Shown one piece after another: positions 27,304 to 39,774 of a stretch of DNA of 64,000 bases. The stretch comes from Sitta carolinensis (taxonomy: Eukaryota; Chordata; Aves; Passeriformes; Sittidae), in the NCBI GenBank assembly GCA_032173965.1, contig JAVUNC010000006.1, positions 18,202,028 to 18,266,027 on the forward strand, in the 5' to 3' direction. Position numbers and translations under genes: made by a program. The stretch's first letter is position 1; each line of letters opens with the position of its first letter. Below the pieces are notes generated by a model, which saw only the letters and a list, made by a program, of their open reading frames with translations, had not been told where the DNA came from and made no database searches.

Positions 27304-28006
27304 GTCTGCCCTGGCACAGGGTGGCAGGTGTCCTCGGCACAGAGTGGCAGCTGCCAATGGCACAGGGTGGCAGGTGTCCTCGGCACAGGGTGGCAGGTGT
27401 CCTCGGCACCGGGTGGCAGGTGCCGTCGGCACAGGGTGGCAGGTGCCCTCGGCACAGGGTGGCAGGTGCCGATGGCACAGGGTGGCAGGTGCCGTCGGCA
27501 CAGGGTGGGAGGTGCCCTCGGCACCGGGTGGCAGGTGCCGATGGCACCGGGTGGCAGGTGCCGTCGGCACAGGGTGGGAGGTGCCGATGGCACCGGGTGG
27601 CAGGTGCCGATGGCACAGGGTGGCAGGTGCCCTCGGCACGGGTGGCAGGTGCCGATGGCACAGGGTGGCAGGTGCCGTCGGCACAGGGTGGGAGGTGCCC
27701 TGGCACAGGGTGGCAGGTGCCGTCGGCACAGGGTGGCAGGTGCCCGTCGGCACAGGGTGGGAGGTGCCTCGGCACCAGGGTGGCAGGTGCCGATGGCACC
27801 GGGTGGCAGGTGCCGAGGCACCGGGTGGCAGGTGCCGTGGCACAGGGTGGCAGGTGCCGTCGGCACAGGGTGGGAGGTGCCCTCGGCACCGGGTGGCAGG
27901 GTGCCGTCGGCACAGGGTGGCAGGTGCCGTCGGCACAGGGTGGGAGGTGCCCTCGGCACCGGGTGGCAGGTGCCGTCGGCACAGGGTGGCAGGTGCCCTC
28001 GGCAGC
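27304..28006 (+). repeat. 23-bp minisatellite, about 30 copies
   Basis: The array repeats GGCACAGGGTGGCAGGTGCC followed by a variable trinucleotide (GTC, CTC or GAT). Variants include CACC for CACA, GGGAGG for GGCAGG, and 1-2 base deletions. Each unit carries GGCAC at one end and GTGCC at the other, so it can fold as a hairpin; the CACC variants extend the stem to 6 bp. The 5' units read GTGTCCTC and are the most diverged. Because 23 is not a multiple of 3, all three frames of both strands stay open and give spurious long ORFs. Variable copy number between individuals is expected. Confidence 0.95.
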
Positions 28007-30884
28007 GCCGCTGGAGCTCTGGGAGCTGCGTCGTTCCCGTTTTCTCCAATGCACTTTGGAAGCGTTGATGTAACGCTCCCTGATGGGGCTCGTGGGAGCG
28101 GGTCTGAGTAAGGCGAGCGGGCTTTGTCGCCCTGTCAGCCGTGAGTCAGTGCTGCTGCCGGGTACGTGGTGTTTCGCAGGGAGCCTTCTGCTGCCGGCTC
28201 TGAGTGCGTGCCGAGCCAGAGCTGCTGCACTGTGCGTGCCGTGGGCAGGTTTGGTGTTGCCGTGGGCAGGGTTGGTGTCGCTGTGTCGTGGGCAGGTTCG
28301 CTGTGCTCGTGGCTCCTCCTGACACGTCAGCCTTGTGTCTCATCTCTGCCAGCGCCCAGCTGCAGTGACGCTGCTCTTGGGGACCAGGCTCCAAACTGCA
28401 GTTCTCAAGAAGTGACTGCTGCTTTCCTGCTTGTGAGCCTCAGCTTTGGCTGCGGCTGCCTTTGGGGACTGTCTGCTGTGTCACAGGCGTGCAGGGAGGT
28501 CTCTGCACACCAGTAGTACCCTGGTCAGGAGAGCACCATGGACCACAACTGAGCCTGGGCAGGCTGACATAGACAACTAAGCACCTCTCAGCTATGATGT
28601 AAAGAACCAGGGTAACAGCACAAGCCCCAGTTTAGGCTTCCAGTGGTGTCTGCCAGTGCCCAGTGGCAGGGTGTCCCAGCAGGCACTGTGCAACTGTCCT
28701 TGGCATGGCCTGTGGTGGGTTGGAGATGTGTTGCAAGTGCCTCCAGGTGACGACCTGTCCTCATGATGTGGGTCTGGTAACATTCAGGCCCCATATGCTG
28801 TGCTGAGGACTAGGGATGGGGATGAACATGGAGACAATCTGTCACCCTGAAGACGTGTCCTCAGAGGATCAGCCAGCAGAGCACCTGCATGGGGGCTCCT
28901 TTGTGGGCTAGTTATCATTTGCTGCCCTGGCGTGTTGAGCCACTGCAAACAGATGTGTCCTTGTCCCCAGGTACATGGCAAGGATTGTGTTGAGTGACTG
29001 GAGGATGCAGTCTCCTTTCTAAGTACTCCATGTTCTTTGCACAGAGCCCCCTGCTCATCTGCAGCCGGATCTTGCAGGTGTCTCACGTGCACCTCCCTTC
29101 TCTGCATTCCCACCTCGGTGAGGACCGGGTGCTAGTGTACTGATGTGGTTGAAATGAGAGGTTGCCTCCCCAAGGGCTGGCATTCCTGTTGTATTCATTA
29201 TTACCCACTCCTGACCAGAGTTGGACACACTTAACCTGTGTTATTTAAGATGCATTATGCAAACATGCAGCTTCAGTAGATTGAAGCAATCCCCTGTCCT
29301 TCCCTGATCTAGAAGGAAACCATGATAAAAACTATGGAAAAAGACACAGTAGGTCAGGATGGATGCTTGCAGCTGCTCTTAGTGCCAGATGAGGATTGTG
29401 TTAATTTCTAAGGGAGCAGATTAGGATAGTCTGCTTGGCCGCGTACCTGCAGCAGCTCCGGTGGCACTGCAGCCCCTCTGCTCACACTGGCCCTGCCAGG
29501 GCCCCCTGTGGTGTCACCAACAGGCACAAAGTGCTGAGCTGAATAAGCTTCATTTCTTCTAAGAAGCGATAAAGAAGCCAATCAATGTACAGAGCATGTG
29601 ACTGCACTTAAGTTCCATCTGGAAAGTTATAGTAACAGTAAATAAAGAACAACAACGAGGACTGAAATTGTGTGGCCAGCAGGATGCAAGACTTGGAATG
29701 ATGGGGAGAGGCTGGACTTGTTCCTTGCCATCTGAAATTTGGGTGTGGGTGTTAATAAGATATCCAAATGGTTCCCCATTGGTCAGTACTAGCTTCTCTG
29801 GTTTGTACTGGGGATACGAGGAGTGGTGAAGGCTAAAGGAGGAGAGTGAAGGACAACAGTATTACAGCTACCACATGTGATTAGAGGAATCACTCGTACT
29901 CCAGGGGCATAGCACAGTGTTCCTGAGATGCCAGGCATAGAAAATCTAACCCAAGCATCTGGGGAGCAGCACATGTCTCTGGTGATGCGAGTGTCCCTGT
30001 GTGGCAGGGACAGCATAGATCATGCAGGTCCCAGCCTCACTCCTATGCCCCATGCTGTTGGTGTGGCCAACAGTGCTGTTTGCTCTGTTGGCCCTCCAGT
30101 GTGGCTAGCACATGTCTGTGCCCTGTTCCATCCTTGCCCTCAGCATAGCCAGCAGTGCAAGTTGGAGCAACAGTGCTGGTGGTTCAGATGCTGGAGTGGG
30201 TTTGGTATGGCAGAGGCTTGATCCTGAGCTGACATGCGTGTGAGAGACAGTATGGAGCAGGATATCTGCCTCCTGCAGTGTGGTTTCCCTCTGCAAGGCT
30301 TTTGAGGTGTGCTGAGTTTCATCGGTATGGTTTTAGTTAACATCTACAGTAGCAAGTTGTGTGAGGTAGCTGAAGGGGATTTCAGGGATGAGGTGATGGA
30401 TGAGGAGGACCCACGTCCCCTCCATCTGTGTCTGGGGAGTCAGGTGGGGCTGTATTGGCAAGGCCTGATGAATCAAGTGTGGATGGGAGCTGGAGGGACT
30501 GGTGGGGGCTGCAGTGCTCACCTGCCCATGATGATGTTGTGCCTGGAAGGGCACTGGGAGCTCTCTGGGGCAGCGTGGGGTCACCCCTCACCCTGCACAC
30601 TGTGGTGGGCAGCAGCCTAGCAGGAGGGGACCACAAGGCTGGGGGGACTGGAAGGATAGGGTCTGACTGCCAGCTCCTGCTGGCGGTGGCAGCTCCACAG
30701 CCCTCAGGAGCAGTGCTGGGAGGACTGGTGCTGGGTGTGCTGGTGGTGTGGAGCAGAGCAGAGTGCTGGCTCAGCTCCCTTTCCAGCTCAGCCCAGAGCC
30801 GACTGCTGGCATATGACACTCGTTATCTCTCCAGCTCAGAGACGCAGTGCTCAGGGCATCCTGATGGATTTGTGACACTTCCCA

Positions 30885-31010
30885 TGGGACTCTGTGCTCA
30901 TAAACCAATTAAAGGATTACATCCTTGTAATGTGGAGAGTATTCTTTGTTTATTAAGTAATGCAGGTATAATTCAATTAGTGACAGGCTGACCCAATGAT
31001 GTCAAATGTG
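30885..31010. promoter_or_regulatory. AT-rich candidate conserved element
   Basis: A short AT-rich block within GC-richer surroundings contains CAATTAAAGGATTA, TTTGTTTATTAAGTAAT and ATTCAATTAG, that is, clustered homeodomain-, bicoid-like (GGATTA) and forkhead-like (TGTTTA) words. No repeat family or coding potential is seen. The enhancer call is inference from composition. Confidence 0.3.
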
Positions 31011-31146
31011 GATGCCAGTCAATCTCTGCCTCCCCAGATAGGAGTAGCAGGAGCTGAAGGGAGCAGCTGCCCCTCCTATAGCACCTGTGCCCAACATGGA
31101 ACTTTGAGAGTTTTTTATGGCTTTTAATGCCATGTTTCCTTAACAG

Positions 31147-31360
31147 AGTCACAGACTCCCAGAATCGTTTGGGCTGGAAAGGACCTTACAGTTCATTCCA
31201 CACCTGCCCTAGGCAGGGACACCTTCCACTGTCCCAGGCTCCTCCCATCCCCAATATCCAACCTGGACTTGGACAATTCCAGGGATCCAGGGGCAGCCAC
31301 AGCTGCTCTGGGCACCCTGTGCCAGGGCCTCACCACTCTCATAGGGAAGTTCTTCCACAG
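31147..31360 (-). mobile_element. CR1 LINE 3'-end fragment (antisense)
   Basis: Reading on the + strand it begins CACAGACTCCCAGAATCGTT and continues with GGGCTGGAAAGGACCTTA, GGCAGGGACACCTTCCACTG and CCAGGCTCCTCCCATCCCC, ending near AGGGAAGTTCTTCC. This is the reverse complement of an avian CR1 3' end. It is truncated and non-coding. Confidence 0.9.
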
Positions 31361-33748
31361 AAATGAGATGGTTTATTATTGTGAGATGGTTTCAGGCTAG
31401 GTTGAGTGTTTACTGTTTGTCATGGCTTAGAAATCCCAGCATCACCAAAGGGTGAACGAAGCACATCCTGTGCCCACCGTGCCTTTGTGTGGGTGACTGT
31501 GGGTAGCTGCAGTCCCCTCCCTGCCTGCAGCTCAGGCTCTGCCATGTGCTGTTCCATGTTCCTGTAGCACTGTCGTCTGAGCACACTGCAGGAGTGCCAT
31601 GGTGTGGAGGGGGTGAAGCATCTGCTCCCTTTGGTCAAGTCTTCAGTGCTGAGAGTCCTGTCCACCAGGAAATCCATCTGCTCTGGGCCTTGTGACAGCC
31701 TAGGGGAGGCAGAGGACTGTAGGCATTTTTCCCTCTGGAAAGGGCTTGTGGGTGACTCCTGGTGCCTTGGCATCAGAGCAAACACTGGCTGGGCACCTGT
31801 CTGCCAGAAGAGATGGGGAGAAGAGGAAGTTAAAATATCTTGTACATCAGTAAAGCTGTGCAGGAGTGACTCTGGAATAGAACAGGACTGATTCAGCAGA
31901 TCTGGAGAATAAATTAAAGTTCAAATATCAGTAGGGGGTGGTCTCTCGGTGAGAGACAGTGCAACCAGTGTGTGGCTGGGAACAAGTGGGTGCAAAAGGT
32001 GTTTCCAGACTGCCAGACCTTTCCAGAAAGACCAGTATGTTTCAGTATCCTGAATGATAAATGCTGGTCAGAAGCCTGTGCTGGTTTTCCATGCAATGGA
32101 ATCTCATGCCGGAAGTGCACTTAGTTTGCATCACAGATCAAGCAACACTTTACATGATGAATGCAAATATAATGTAGAAAAGGAGATTCTGCACATGTGT
32201 GGGCTAATAGAGGCACAAAAGCAGCTCATGTAGCCTGGCACTGCTGAAGGAGCATAAGCACCTGACAGCAGAATTATCTCTGAGGACCACAGACTGACTT
32301 GTAAACTGTGGAATAGAGTGCTCTTATTTCGTAGCATTTACTTGCTGAGCTGCACTTCAGAGGGTTTTGCTTATCTGGCAATTCCTGTTTGTCAGGTGGA
32401 AACCCCAGGCTGCTGGGGGCTGGCTGCTAGTGAGCTCTGAGCTGGGCAGAGGGTACAGCCCTGGCAGTGAACTCCTTCCCTGACAAAAAAGTAACAGGTA
32501 GAGGCCAGGAGGGTGATCTTGGCAGCGGAGCAGAGAGGCTGAGGATGCTGCAGAGGGGAGCTGTCCTGGCCTCCTCTGCCCTCTCCCACTGCAGGGCAAT
32601 GGAAACCCCAGTCCTCAGGAGACCATTCCTGCCCTCCTGGCAGTGGCACGGGCAGCATGGGCTGCCAAAAGCCTGGTGCCTGCTGCAGCAGCCTGGTGCT
32701 CCTGGAGCTGCCACCTGCGCTGCCCCTCTGTGATGCTGTGAAGACTCTCAAGTGCTGCTTCTGTCCGTGAAGCTCAAGCGGCTACTTCAAATCCTTCCAA
32801 AATTACAAGATTTGAATTGCTTTTCTTGGTGAACAAAAGTGTAAGCTCAGGATCTCCCTGCTCAGTCACAGCCTGGCAGCTCTCTGCCATGCTCATGCTG
32901 ACAGTGATCTGCTCTCCTGACGTGTTCCCTGTTCCTGTCCTGGTGTGATGCAGTGCCTGACTGTTCATCTGTGCCCTGCTGCTGCTCCCAGGTCATGTCA
33001 TTCCAGCCCTCAGTGGGGTTTGTGCACTGACACAGTTGAGTCATGTGGCTGTGGGATGCAGTTTTGGTCCTTTGGAATGTCAGTTCGTGTGATGCACAAA
33101 TGCTGTTTCTCCAGGAATTTTATTGCAGATACAGCACTTCTGGGCACGTGGACACAGCAGTCTCTACCGTGTTCCCTGCTCCTAAGATCAAGAGAACAGA
33201 GGATGAAGGAGTTTGTGGTAGTTTGAGGGGCTGGAGCTGGGAGGGTACCGATTACTGATTAGCGAAGGGGAAAGAGACAGCGGAGGGAAGGCCACTCCCA
33301 GCACATGAAGACAGTAATGGAAACAGCATCCTGCCCACTTCTCTGGTGACTTAAAGCTGATGCAAATCTTTGCAATTGTTTGCTTCCTCTCTGCACGGTT
33401 TGTGGTGACCTGTGCTCCTGGAGGGCATGATCCCTATTGCTGGAGCTGTGGCAGGTTCAGGAAGATCTGGGCATGTTCTGCTGGATGGTGCAGGCTCCCA
33501 GCAGATGGGGAGGAAGAGGAGGCATTCATGGCCTGCAGCACCCTTGCAGTGGTGCTGGGCTGCTTGCAGAGCATGGGAGGCTGAGGAGAAGGAGGCGTGT
33601 GCTGAGAGTGCCCGGGTAGGCGCAGTGCTGTTGGACAATGTGCCTCTGTCCTGTCTGTTCCAGGCATAGAATGAATCCTGCAGGAAACTCCCATTTGTCA
33701 GACTGATGGCAGGGATGATTTTTTGCCTTTTCTTTTATATAACTTTTA

Positions 33749-34243
33749 TGTATCCTCAGTATTCTTAGCATGCATACTTGTAATTCCTTAAGTCTGATAG
33801 CTTAGCATAGTCTTGGTATTCTGTTAGGCCAGGAGACCAGACAACCTGAAGGCCTCATAGGAGGGGGCTGGAAAACCCTAAGTGATCTTGGGAAACCAAG
33901 GTACTCTCTAGAAATATCCTGTAAACAAGAGATTTGGCCCATCCAGGGGTGGATTCCACAGATGGGGGAATATCATGCCATCCATCCAGGCCTCCCATTG
34001 GGGCATCCTTGTTAGATATGCTAATTCGTAAGGTCTATAAATTGTATGTGTGATCTATCGTGTGTGTGCATTGCAGTACATTCCACCTTGACCAAGCGGT
34101 GCACCAGTAAGGATCCTTATTAAAAAACCCCTTATCCCTTAACCGTGTCTGGCTCTCCGTGTTTTGAGACCAGGGTAGGGCATCAGGGCCATTGCTGCTG
34201 CGGAGGTGTCAATGCCTCTCACATACGGGGCTCGTTCGCCACA
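33749..34243 (+). mobile_element. Solo LTR of an endogenous retrovirus (ERVL-like)
   Basis: A block of about 495 bp starts TGTATCC and ends GCCACA, with TG...CA termini, and is flanked on both sides by the same 5 bp, TTTTA (33744-33748 and 34244-34248). Inside, CTATAAATTG (about 34035) resembles a TATA box. TATTAAAAAAC (about 34120) could serve as a poly(A) signal, followed by TG-rich sequence. No gag, pol or env coding region lies nearby, so it is a recombined solo LTR. The 5-bp duplication fits ERVL-type or similar elements, but the AT-rich duplication could match by chance; exact ends and family are uncertain. Confidence 0.6.
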
Positions 34244-35111
34244 TTTTATCAGTGTATTCCCAAGTGCTATTACAGGGTGCGGAGCTGCTGGCTGGAGCTG
34301 TCTGTTGTGGGTGTGGGCCAGGTTGCTGTTCATCCGCCTTTGTTATGGGGGCAACAGGCTTCCAAACAAGATCACTTTGCTTTGCAAAAAGTCTGTTTCA
34401 GTATAATTCCAACTGTGCCCTTGTGGGAGCATATATGGTAAGGAAATTGCTTGTAAAAGTGGCTCTTACACAAGGAGGATGCAGTGAAGATAGCTGGATC
34501 TTACTTGGATGGAAAGGCTGCCTGGGAGTGAGGAGATCCTGCTGGAGATCCTTCTCTAGGACACCCTGTTCTCGGGGATTTGTTTTCTTCTGTGTGAGTT
34601 TAGCTGATGGCACATAGCAAAGTACTACATTCCCTAATTCACGTGGGTGAAGCAGATATCCCTTTCCAGTGGCGTGAGCTGTCCTGTGCTGTGGACAGGA
34701 CTGTGGACAGAACTGCTGGATAGGAACCCACTGTCCCCATGTTACCCCTCAGTGCCAGAGCCAGCAGAGGAGCTGTTCTTGTGCTTGCTGTCTCAGTCCT
34801 CTGGGGCAGGGAGTCCAAGGTGTTGGCTTCCTTCCTCTCCCTTGGTTCAGGGCAGGATTTCTTGTCTTAGGGGCCTCTCTCCTGGGACAAGGGTCTGCAT
34901 TTCCTGAGGGACTGCTCCTGGCAGCTCTCCTGTGCTGTCTGTGACACAACCTGTTGGTGGCTGTGTTCCTCCCAGCAGCTCCTGGGTGGTCTTGATGGGG
35001 TTTTGGCAACCATGGACCTGATGGTGATGCTTCCATGTGCTTCCAGGTGGTCTCATTCTGAGAGTGCCAGTGTAATGCCAGGATGTTTCACTTTTGGCAA
35101 ATTTACTCCTG

Positions 35112-35208
35112 CCCCAAGCAGCCTGGTCTAGTGGAAGGTGCTCATGTCAGGGGATGGAACAGGCATTGAGTTCCCAAGTCAAACTGGGATTCTGGGATTT
35201 TATGGTCT
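35112..35208 (+). mobile_element. Diverged CR1 LINE fragment
   Basis: AGCAGCCTGGTCTAGTGGAA, GGTGCTCATGTCAGGGGATG and the closing TGGGATTCTGGGATTTTATG resemble the CR1 3' end in sense orientation. It is shorter and more decayed than the copies at 7.6 and 50.1 kb. Confidence 0.6.
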
Positions 35209-36698
35209 TCCAAATTATCCACAACTCCTGTTCATTGGAGCTGTGTAAGGTCCCTGTGCCACAGAATCTGTGGTGCTGGAGCTGCTGACTGATGAAATGA
35301 CTTGAAAACAAGTCAGTCCTGTGAGCAGGTTTGGAACTGCTTCCCACCTGATGGGACTCAGGAGCTGCCTCTTAAATTGGTTCAGAGTGCAGTGCTGTTC
35401 CTGTGAGCCATGGTGAGTTGCTTTGGGTGTGTCCATGTGGGAAAAGGATCTCCTAGGATCTCTGCCTTTGCCAGGCCATGGCTGGAATGCAAGATGAAGA
35501 CTCAGGCTTGGCTTCAGGCATGTAGCATGATGGGCAGAGCGTGCTGTGGTCCTCAGCAGCTGCTGGGTAGCTCCTTCACAGCTGGCCCACAGCTGGATTG
35601 TGGTGGTAACAGAGTGGCTGCAGTTGTGCAGCCCTTGCAAGGCCTTGCTGCAGCCTCAGGGCAGGATCAGCCTCAGCTGCACAGCTGGATTTGGGGTACG
35701 GGTGGCCGTCTTGGCATCCATTTCCTGAGTTCTGTGGAAACCTTGCCATAGCAGCATGGTTGACCAAATTTTGAAGCAGCAATTAAAATCTAAATTTCTT
35801 TGCCAAAGCCTTAAGTATGTCTCTTACCTGAAACGCTCAGACTCTTTGCTGAGTGAAGAACATTAAGACCAAGAGACCCATTAAATTTTCTGCCACAGAT
35901 GAAGGAGATAAATCCTGCAAACTGATGGGATTGCATGTGGCAGATCTGATGGTATCTTCTTCATGCACTGAGATGTAGAAGAGGAAAATGACCTTTCAGA
36001 ATAATTTCACTGGGCTGTAGCAGTTTTGGAAGTGGATGTCTTTTCTTTTTCCAGAAATATGTGTTAAGTAGTTTTGATCTTGTCCAGCTGAAGGGAAACC
36101 TGTTTTATTTGCTTATATTACTTTTTCTGTCCTACAAGATGTTTGATCAATCTTTTGGAAGCAGAGGAAAGGATGCAGTGCCAATCTATCAGCCTTTGCC
36201 TGAGCAGTTCACACCATCTCTGGTCATCATGTTCACCAACTTTTCAGAAGTGTCATTCTGATGTAGGTAAGGTCACAAACAGTCATGGTTCAGCTTCTCC
36301 TGGTGTCAGTGATGTTGTTCTCCACTAATCCCTGGTCTGCAAGTTTCAGAGCTTGGTTCATTAATTTGAGTAGCTCCACTCAGCTCTGAGCTGTGCTTTC
36401 TAGCCAAAGCTTCCGTCCTCACAACCAGCAAACACCAGTGTCAGCACTACCCTGACAGCAGGACTCGTTAATGTCAGGTGACAGGGGATGGAGAAGTAGC
36501 TAATTAACGGGTGACACTGTTACATGTGCAATGAGGCACTTGCTTGGTGGCAACTTGTGTAAAGCTGTGGGTCTGAAGCGCCTGCAGGGGAGCCAGCAGT
36601 GCTGGGCTGAGGTGCTGGAGGGGGGCTAGAGGGGCTGGAGTTTCTGCTGCAGCTGCCCATCTCTCCACCCTCTCACAACCCACACTTCTGCCAGAGCA

Positions 36699-36950
36699 CT
36701 GAAATTCAGAACCATCAGGGCTGGAAGAGCTTTCCAAGAGCCTCAAGTCCAACCTGAGGCAAATCCCCACCTTGTCCCCAGCCCAGAGCACTGAGTGTCA
36801 CATCCAGTCATTCCTTGGACACCTCCAGACGTGGGGATTCCAAACCTCCCTGGGCCGCCCATTTCAGTGACTGACAGCCTTTCCATGGAGAATTTCTTCC
36901 TATGTCCAAGGGGTTTAATTCTTTGCTCCACTGCCCAAAAATGTGTCTGC
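36699..36950 (-). mobile_element. CR1 LINE 3'-end fragment (antisense)
   Basis: TTCAGAACCATCAGGGCTGG, AAGTCCAACC, ATTCCTTGGACACCTCCAGA, TCCCTGGGCCGCCCATTTCA and GAATTTCTTCCTATGTCC match the reverse complement of a CR1 subfamily 3' region. Non-coding. Confidence 0.8.
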
Positions 36951-39774
36951 ACACTGAGGGTCTTTTTTTTTTTGCCTAAATATCTATGTTCTGAGATTGG
37001 TGGAAGTGTTCTAATTAAAATGTTCAATATCCTTGGGCTGGTACGAGGTGCAGGAGGAAGACTACATTTGAGATACAAACATAAGCCTGTTACGGGCTGG
37101 GCCTCACAAGGCAAAGCATGAAATACATTGGGATGATACAGAAGTTTTCTGTGATTATTTCTGTTTGCCATTTGCAAAGAAGTAGCAAAATGCAAACTCA
37201 TGGCAGCTGTTTTCTACTGGTACAGGAGCTGAGAAAAAGGTTAAAAAGTGGCAGTTTAAGTAAGGCCGTTTAAAAGTGGCAGAGCTGGATAACTGGTACC
37301 AGGAGTATTAAAATAATTGGCCAAGGAGCTCCCTGAGACAGTAATGGTTTATTTTTAACAAATCCTGAAATGCTGAAGATGAACCAGAGGCATGGGAAAA
37401 GGCTAATGAAAATTGACAGAAAAATTAAATATGACTTGGTCTAGGGGGAATTCTGCCATCTGCTCCTCCTGGGCTGATCCCTCTCCCAGTGGCTCTGCTC
37501 TTCTCCCACTCGCATCCCTCATCGATTCCACCACAGGCTCTTCCTGCAGACCTGGACATAGGAAGCAGTGAGATCTCCTGTCCTTCCTGCTGCTGTTGGA
37601 TGTGTTGCTGGGACAGAACGACCGTGCTCAGCCTCTCTCCCACCCTGTCCTGGCACATTTGGTGGCTAGGCAGTGGTTTGGCTGATACCATCAGAGGCTG
37701 TGTGACAGGTGCTGATCCTTCCTGGACATTGGTTCCACGGCAGTCCCACAACCCACAGCCTCTGCCACTTGCACCAACCTCTGGAGGTTGCAACCAGCCT
37801 GGGAGGTGCCAGCTGGACACCTGTGGGATGTGACCATGTGATGGTGGGGTGATGGGTGCTGACCCAGCAAAGGACCAGTCCCAGTCCCTGAGCATGGATA
37901 CACCGAAGGCCAGGTCAGTGTTCCTGATCTTGACTTACCAACCCTCATCCCCGAGCCAAGCTGTGCACTTTACTGGCTTCTGAGGTTCTCCTATTTCCAT
38001 CCTGCCCAACGCAGCTTTCCTTACATGTTTCCTTGTACTCAGATGCCTCATATCATCTCCAAAGCAGATCTTTAAGCCCTTTGTATGGTTGCTGATGCCT
38101 CTCAGCAGAGAGGCTGCAGTTATGGAGAGAGCCAAGGCTCATGTGTCATGTCCTGTCAGGTGACTTTCTGCTGTGTGTTACCTTGTGCTCCACAAATGTG
38201 CTTTTCCCTCTTTCTGAGCGGGTCAACTCCCTGAGTGTGGAACCCAGTGGAGATGCAGTGAGTTATGTTGTGCCTCACCCGAGGAGCCTGAATGGGGCTG
38301 CTGGCAGGGGCTGTGGGTCATTGCAGCCTGTGAGCCAGTGCTGGGGCACAGTGCTGTGCTGAGGATCCCCACAGACCCACCCGAGCACCCCTGCCACTGA
38401 GCAGCTCTGTGCCCAGACTTCCCTGCATCCAGGCACCCCTGTGCTGGAGCGTCCCTGTGTCTGAGCACATCCCTGTGTCTGCAGCTGAGCTGCTCTGTGT
38501 CTGAGCCTGTCCTGTCCTTAGCCAGACTCCTTGGGGCACTGCCTGGGGTTCACTGCCACCTTCTTTTACTCCTGTCCTCCCCCAACTCTGCCGCTGCTCC
38601 CAGTTTGCTGTCTGTCCTGCTGCCAGAACTCTGTAACATTTCCTGCAGCTTACCATTACTTTCTTCTGTTCTTATTCCCTATATCAGGAAACCATAAATA
38701 TGTATTTTAGAGCCGTCAGTTTTTTCAAGCATGTGGAGTGCTGCCTCCTGAAAAATCCCAGCAGCAGATTTTGAGCCAAAGGGAAGATTGCAAAATAGTT
38801 TCTCCCTTATGGCACATTGAAAGTTTCCCTTTTAGGCGAAATTGCCCAACCCTGACAGATGTATCTGAAGTTTTAAAAAATATGAGTCCCAGTATTTCAC
38901 TTAAACTGTCATTCTTGGTAAAGGAAAATATTCCTTTTGGTACGCCCATTGATTTCCTTTGGATCTAAATACAGACCAAGGTCTGTCGGGTTCCTGCTGC
39001 AGCTCTGTGGTCAGAAAGCGCCGTATATGTGCTGAGCAGCTGTTGCAGGCTGGCTCTGTGGTCAGACCCTGCCCTGAGTTCCTGTGGCAGCTGGAGGGAC
39101 TGCCTAGAGCCCTGTCCCTGCTGGCTGCCTGTGCTGGGGCCTGAGCCCCTTCATGGACATGCAGAATGTGCAGGGAGAGGGTTCTGCTCTGTGCTCACTC
39201 TGCTGGGGACTACATGGGCCCGCACTTCTGTCACAACCTGCAGCTGAGAGGAGGCAGCTACGGCTCCCTGCCTCACCTTGTGTCTCCAGAGTCCCCCTGG
39301 GCAGGGTGCTGGGATGGGACATGTGCTGATCCTCCTGCCTGCCAGCACATGGGAACCAGGCTGGGGCCAGGGGCTTGCCTGGCACTGCCCCTCATCTCGG
39401 TGCTGTTGGTGCCGCGCACAAGCTGCGTGTGGTGATGGAAGTGCTTGTAATTTACTCCGGGCTGGAGGAGAGTCTCTGCCAGGGGCTCACCTTCTGGGGC
39501 AGTGTCACCTTGTGACACCCCTTGGGAAGTTTCCTGCTGGGGACATATGGTGCCCTGGCTGTGGCACCGTGGTGTGGGACACTGGGGGCTGAAGCAGCAG
39601 CAGCTTCGAGTGCCCAGTCCCAGGGCAGAGGGTTCTGCTGGGATTCTCTCTCTGGGGGTCTCAGCTTTGGCCTCGGTGTTCATGTTTCACAGCTGCCAGG
39701 GGCTGTGCCAGGGGCTGTGCAGAGAGCCACGCAGTCAGTGCCTGTCCTGACAGGCAGGATTGCCTGGGTTTCCA

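Noticed and set aside
27304..28006. CRISPR-like array of short repeats
   Set aside because: Units are contiguous with no unique spacers, and the genome is vertebrate. It is an ordinary minisatellite.
27253..28111. Open frames of 227-282 codons across the minisatellite on both strands
   Set aside because: They are produced by a 23-bp repeat lacking stops, are open in multiple frames, and encode only repeat-derived His/Pro/Cys or Gly/Gln/Val patterns.
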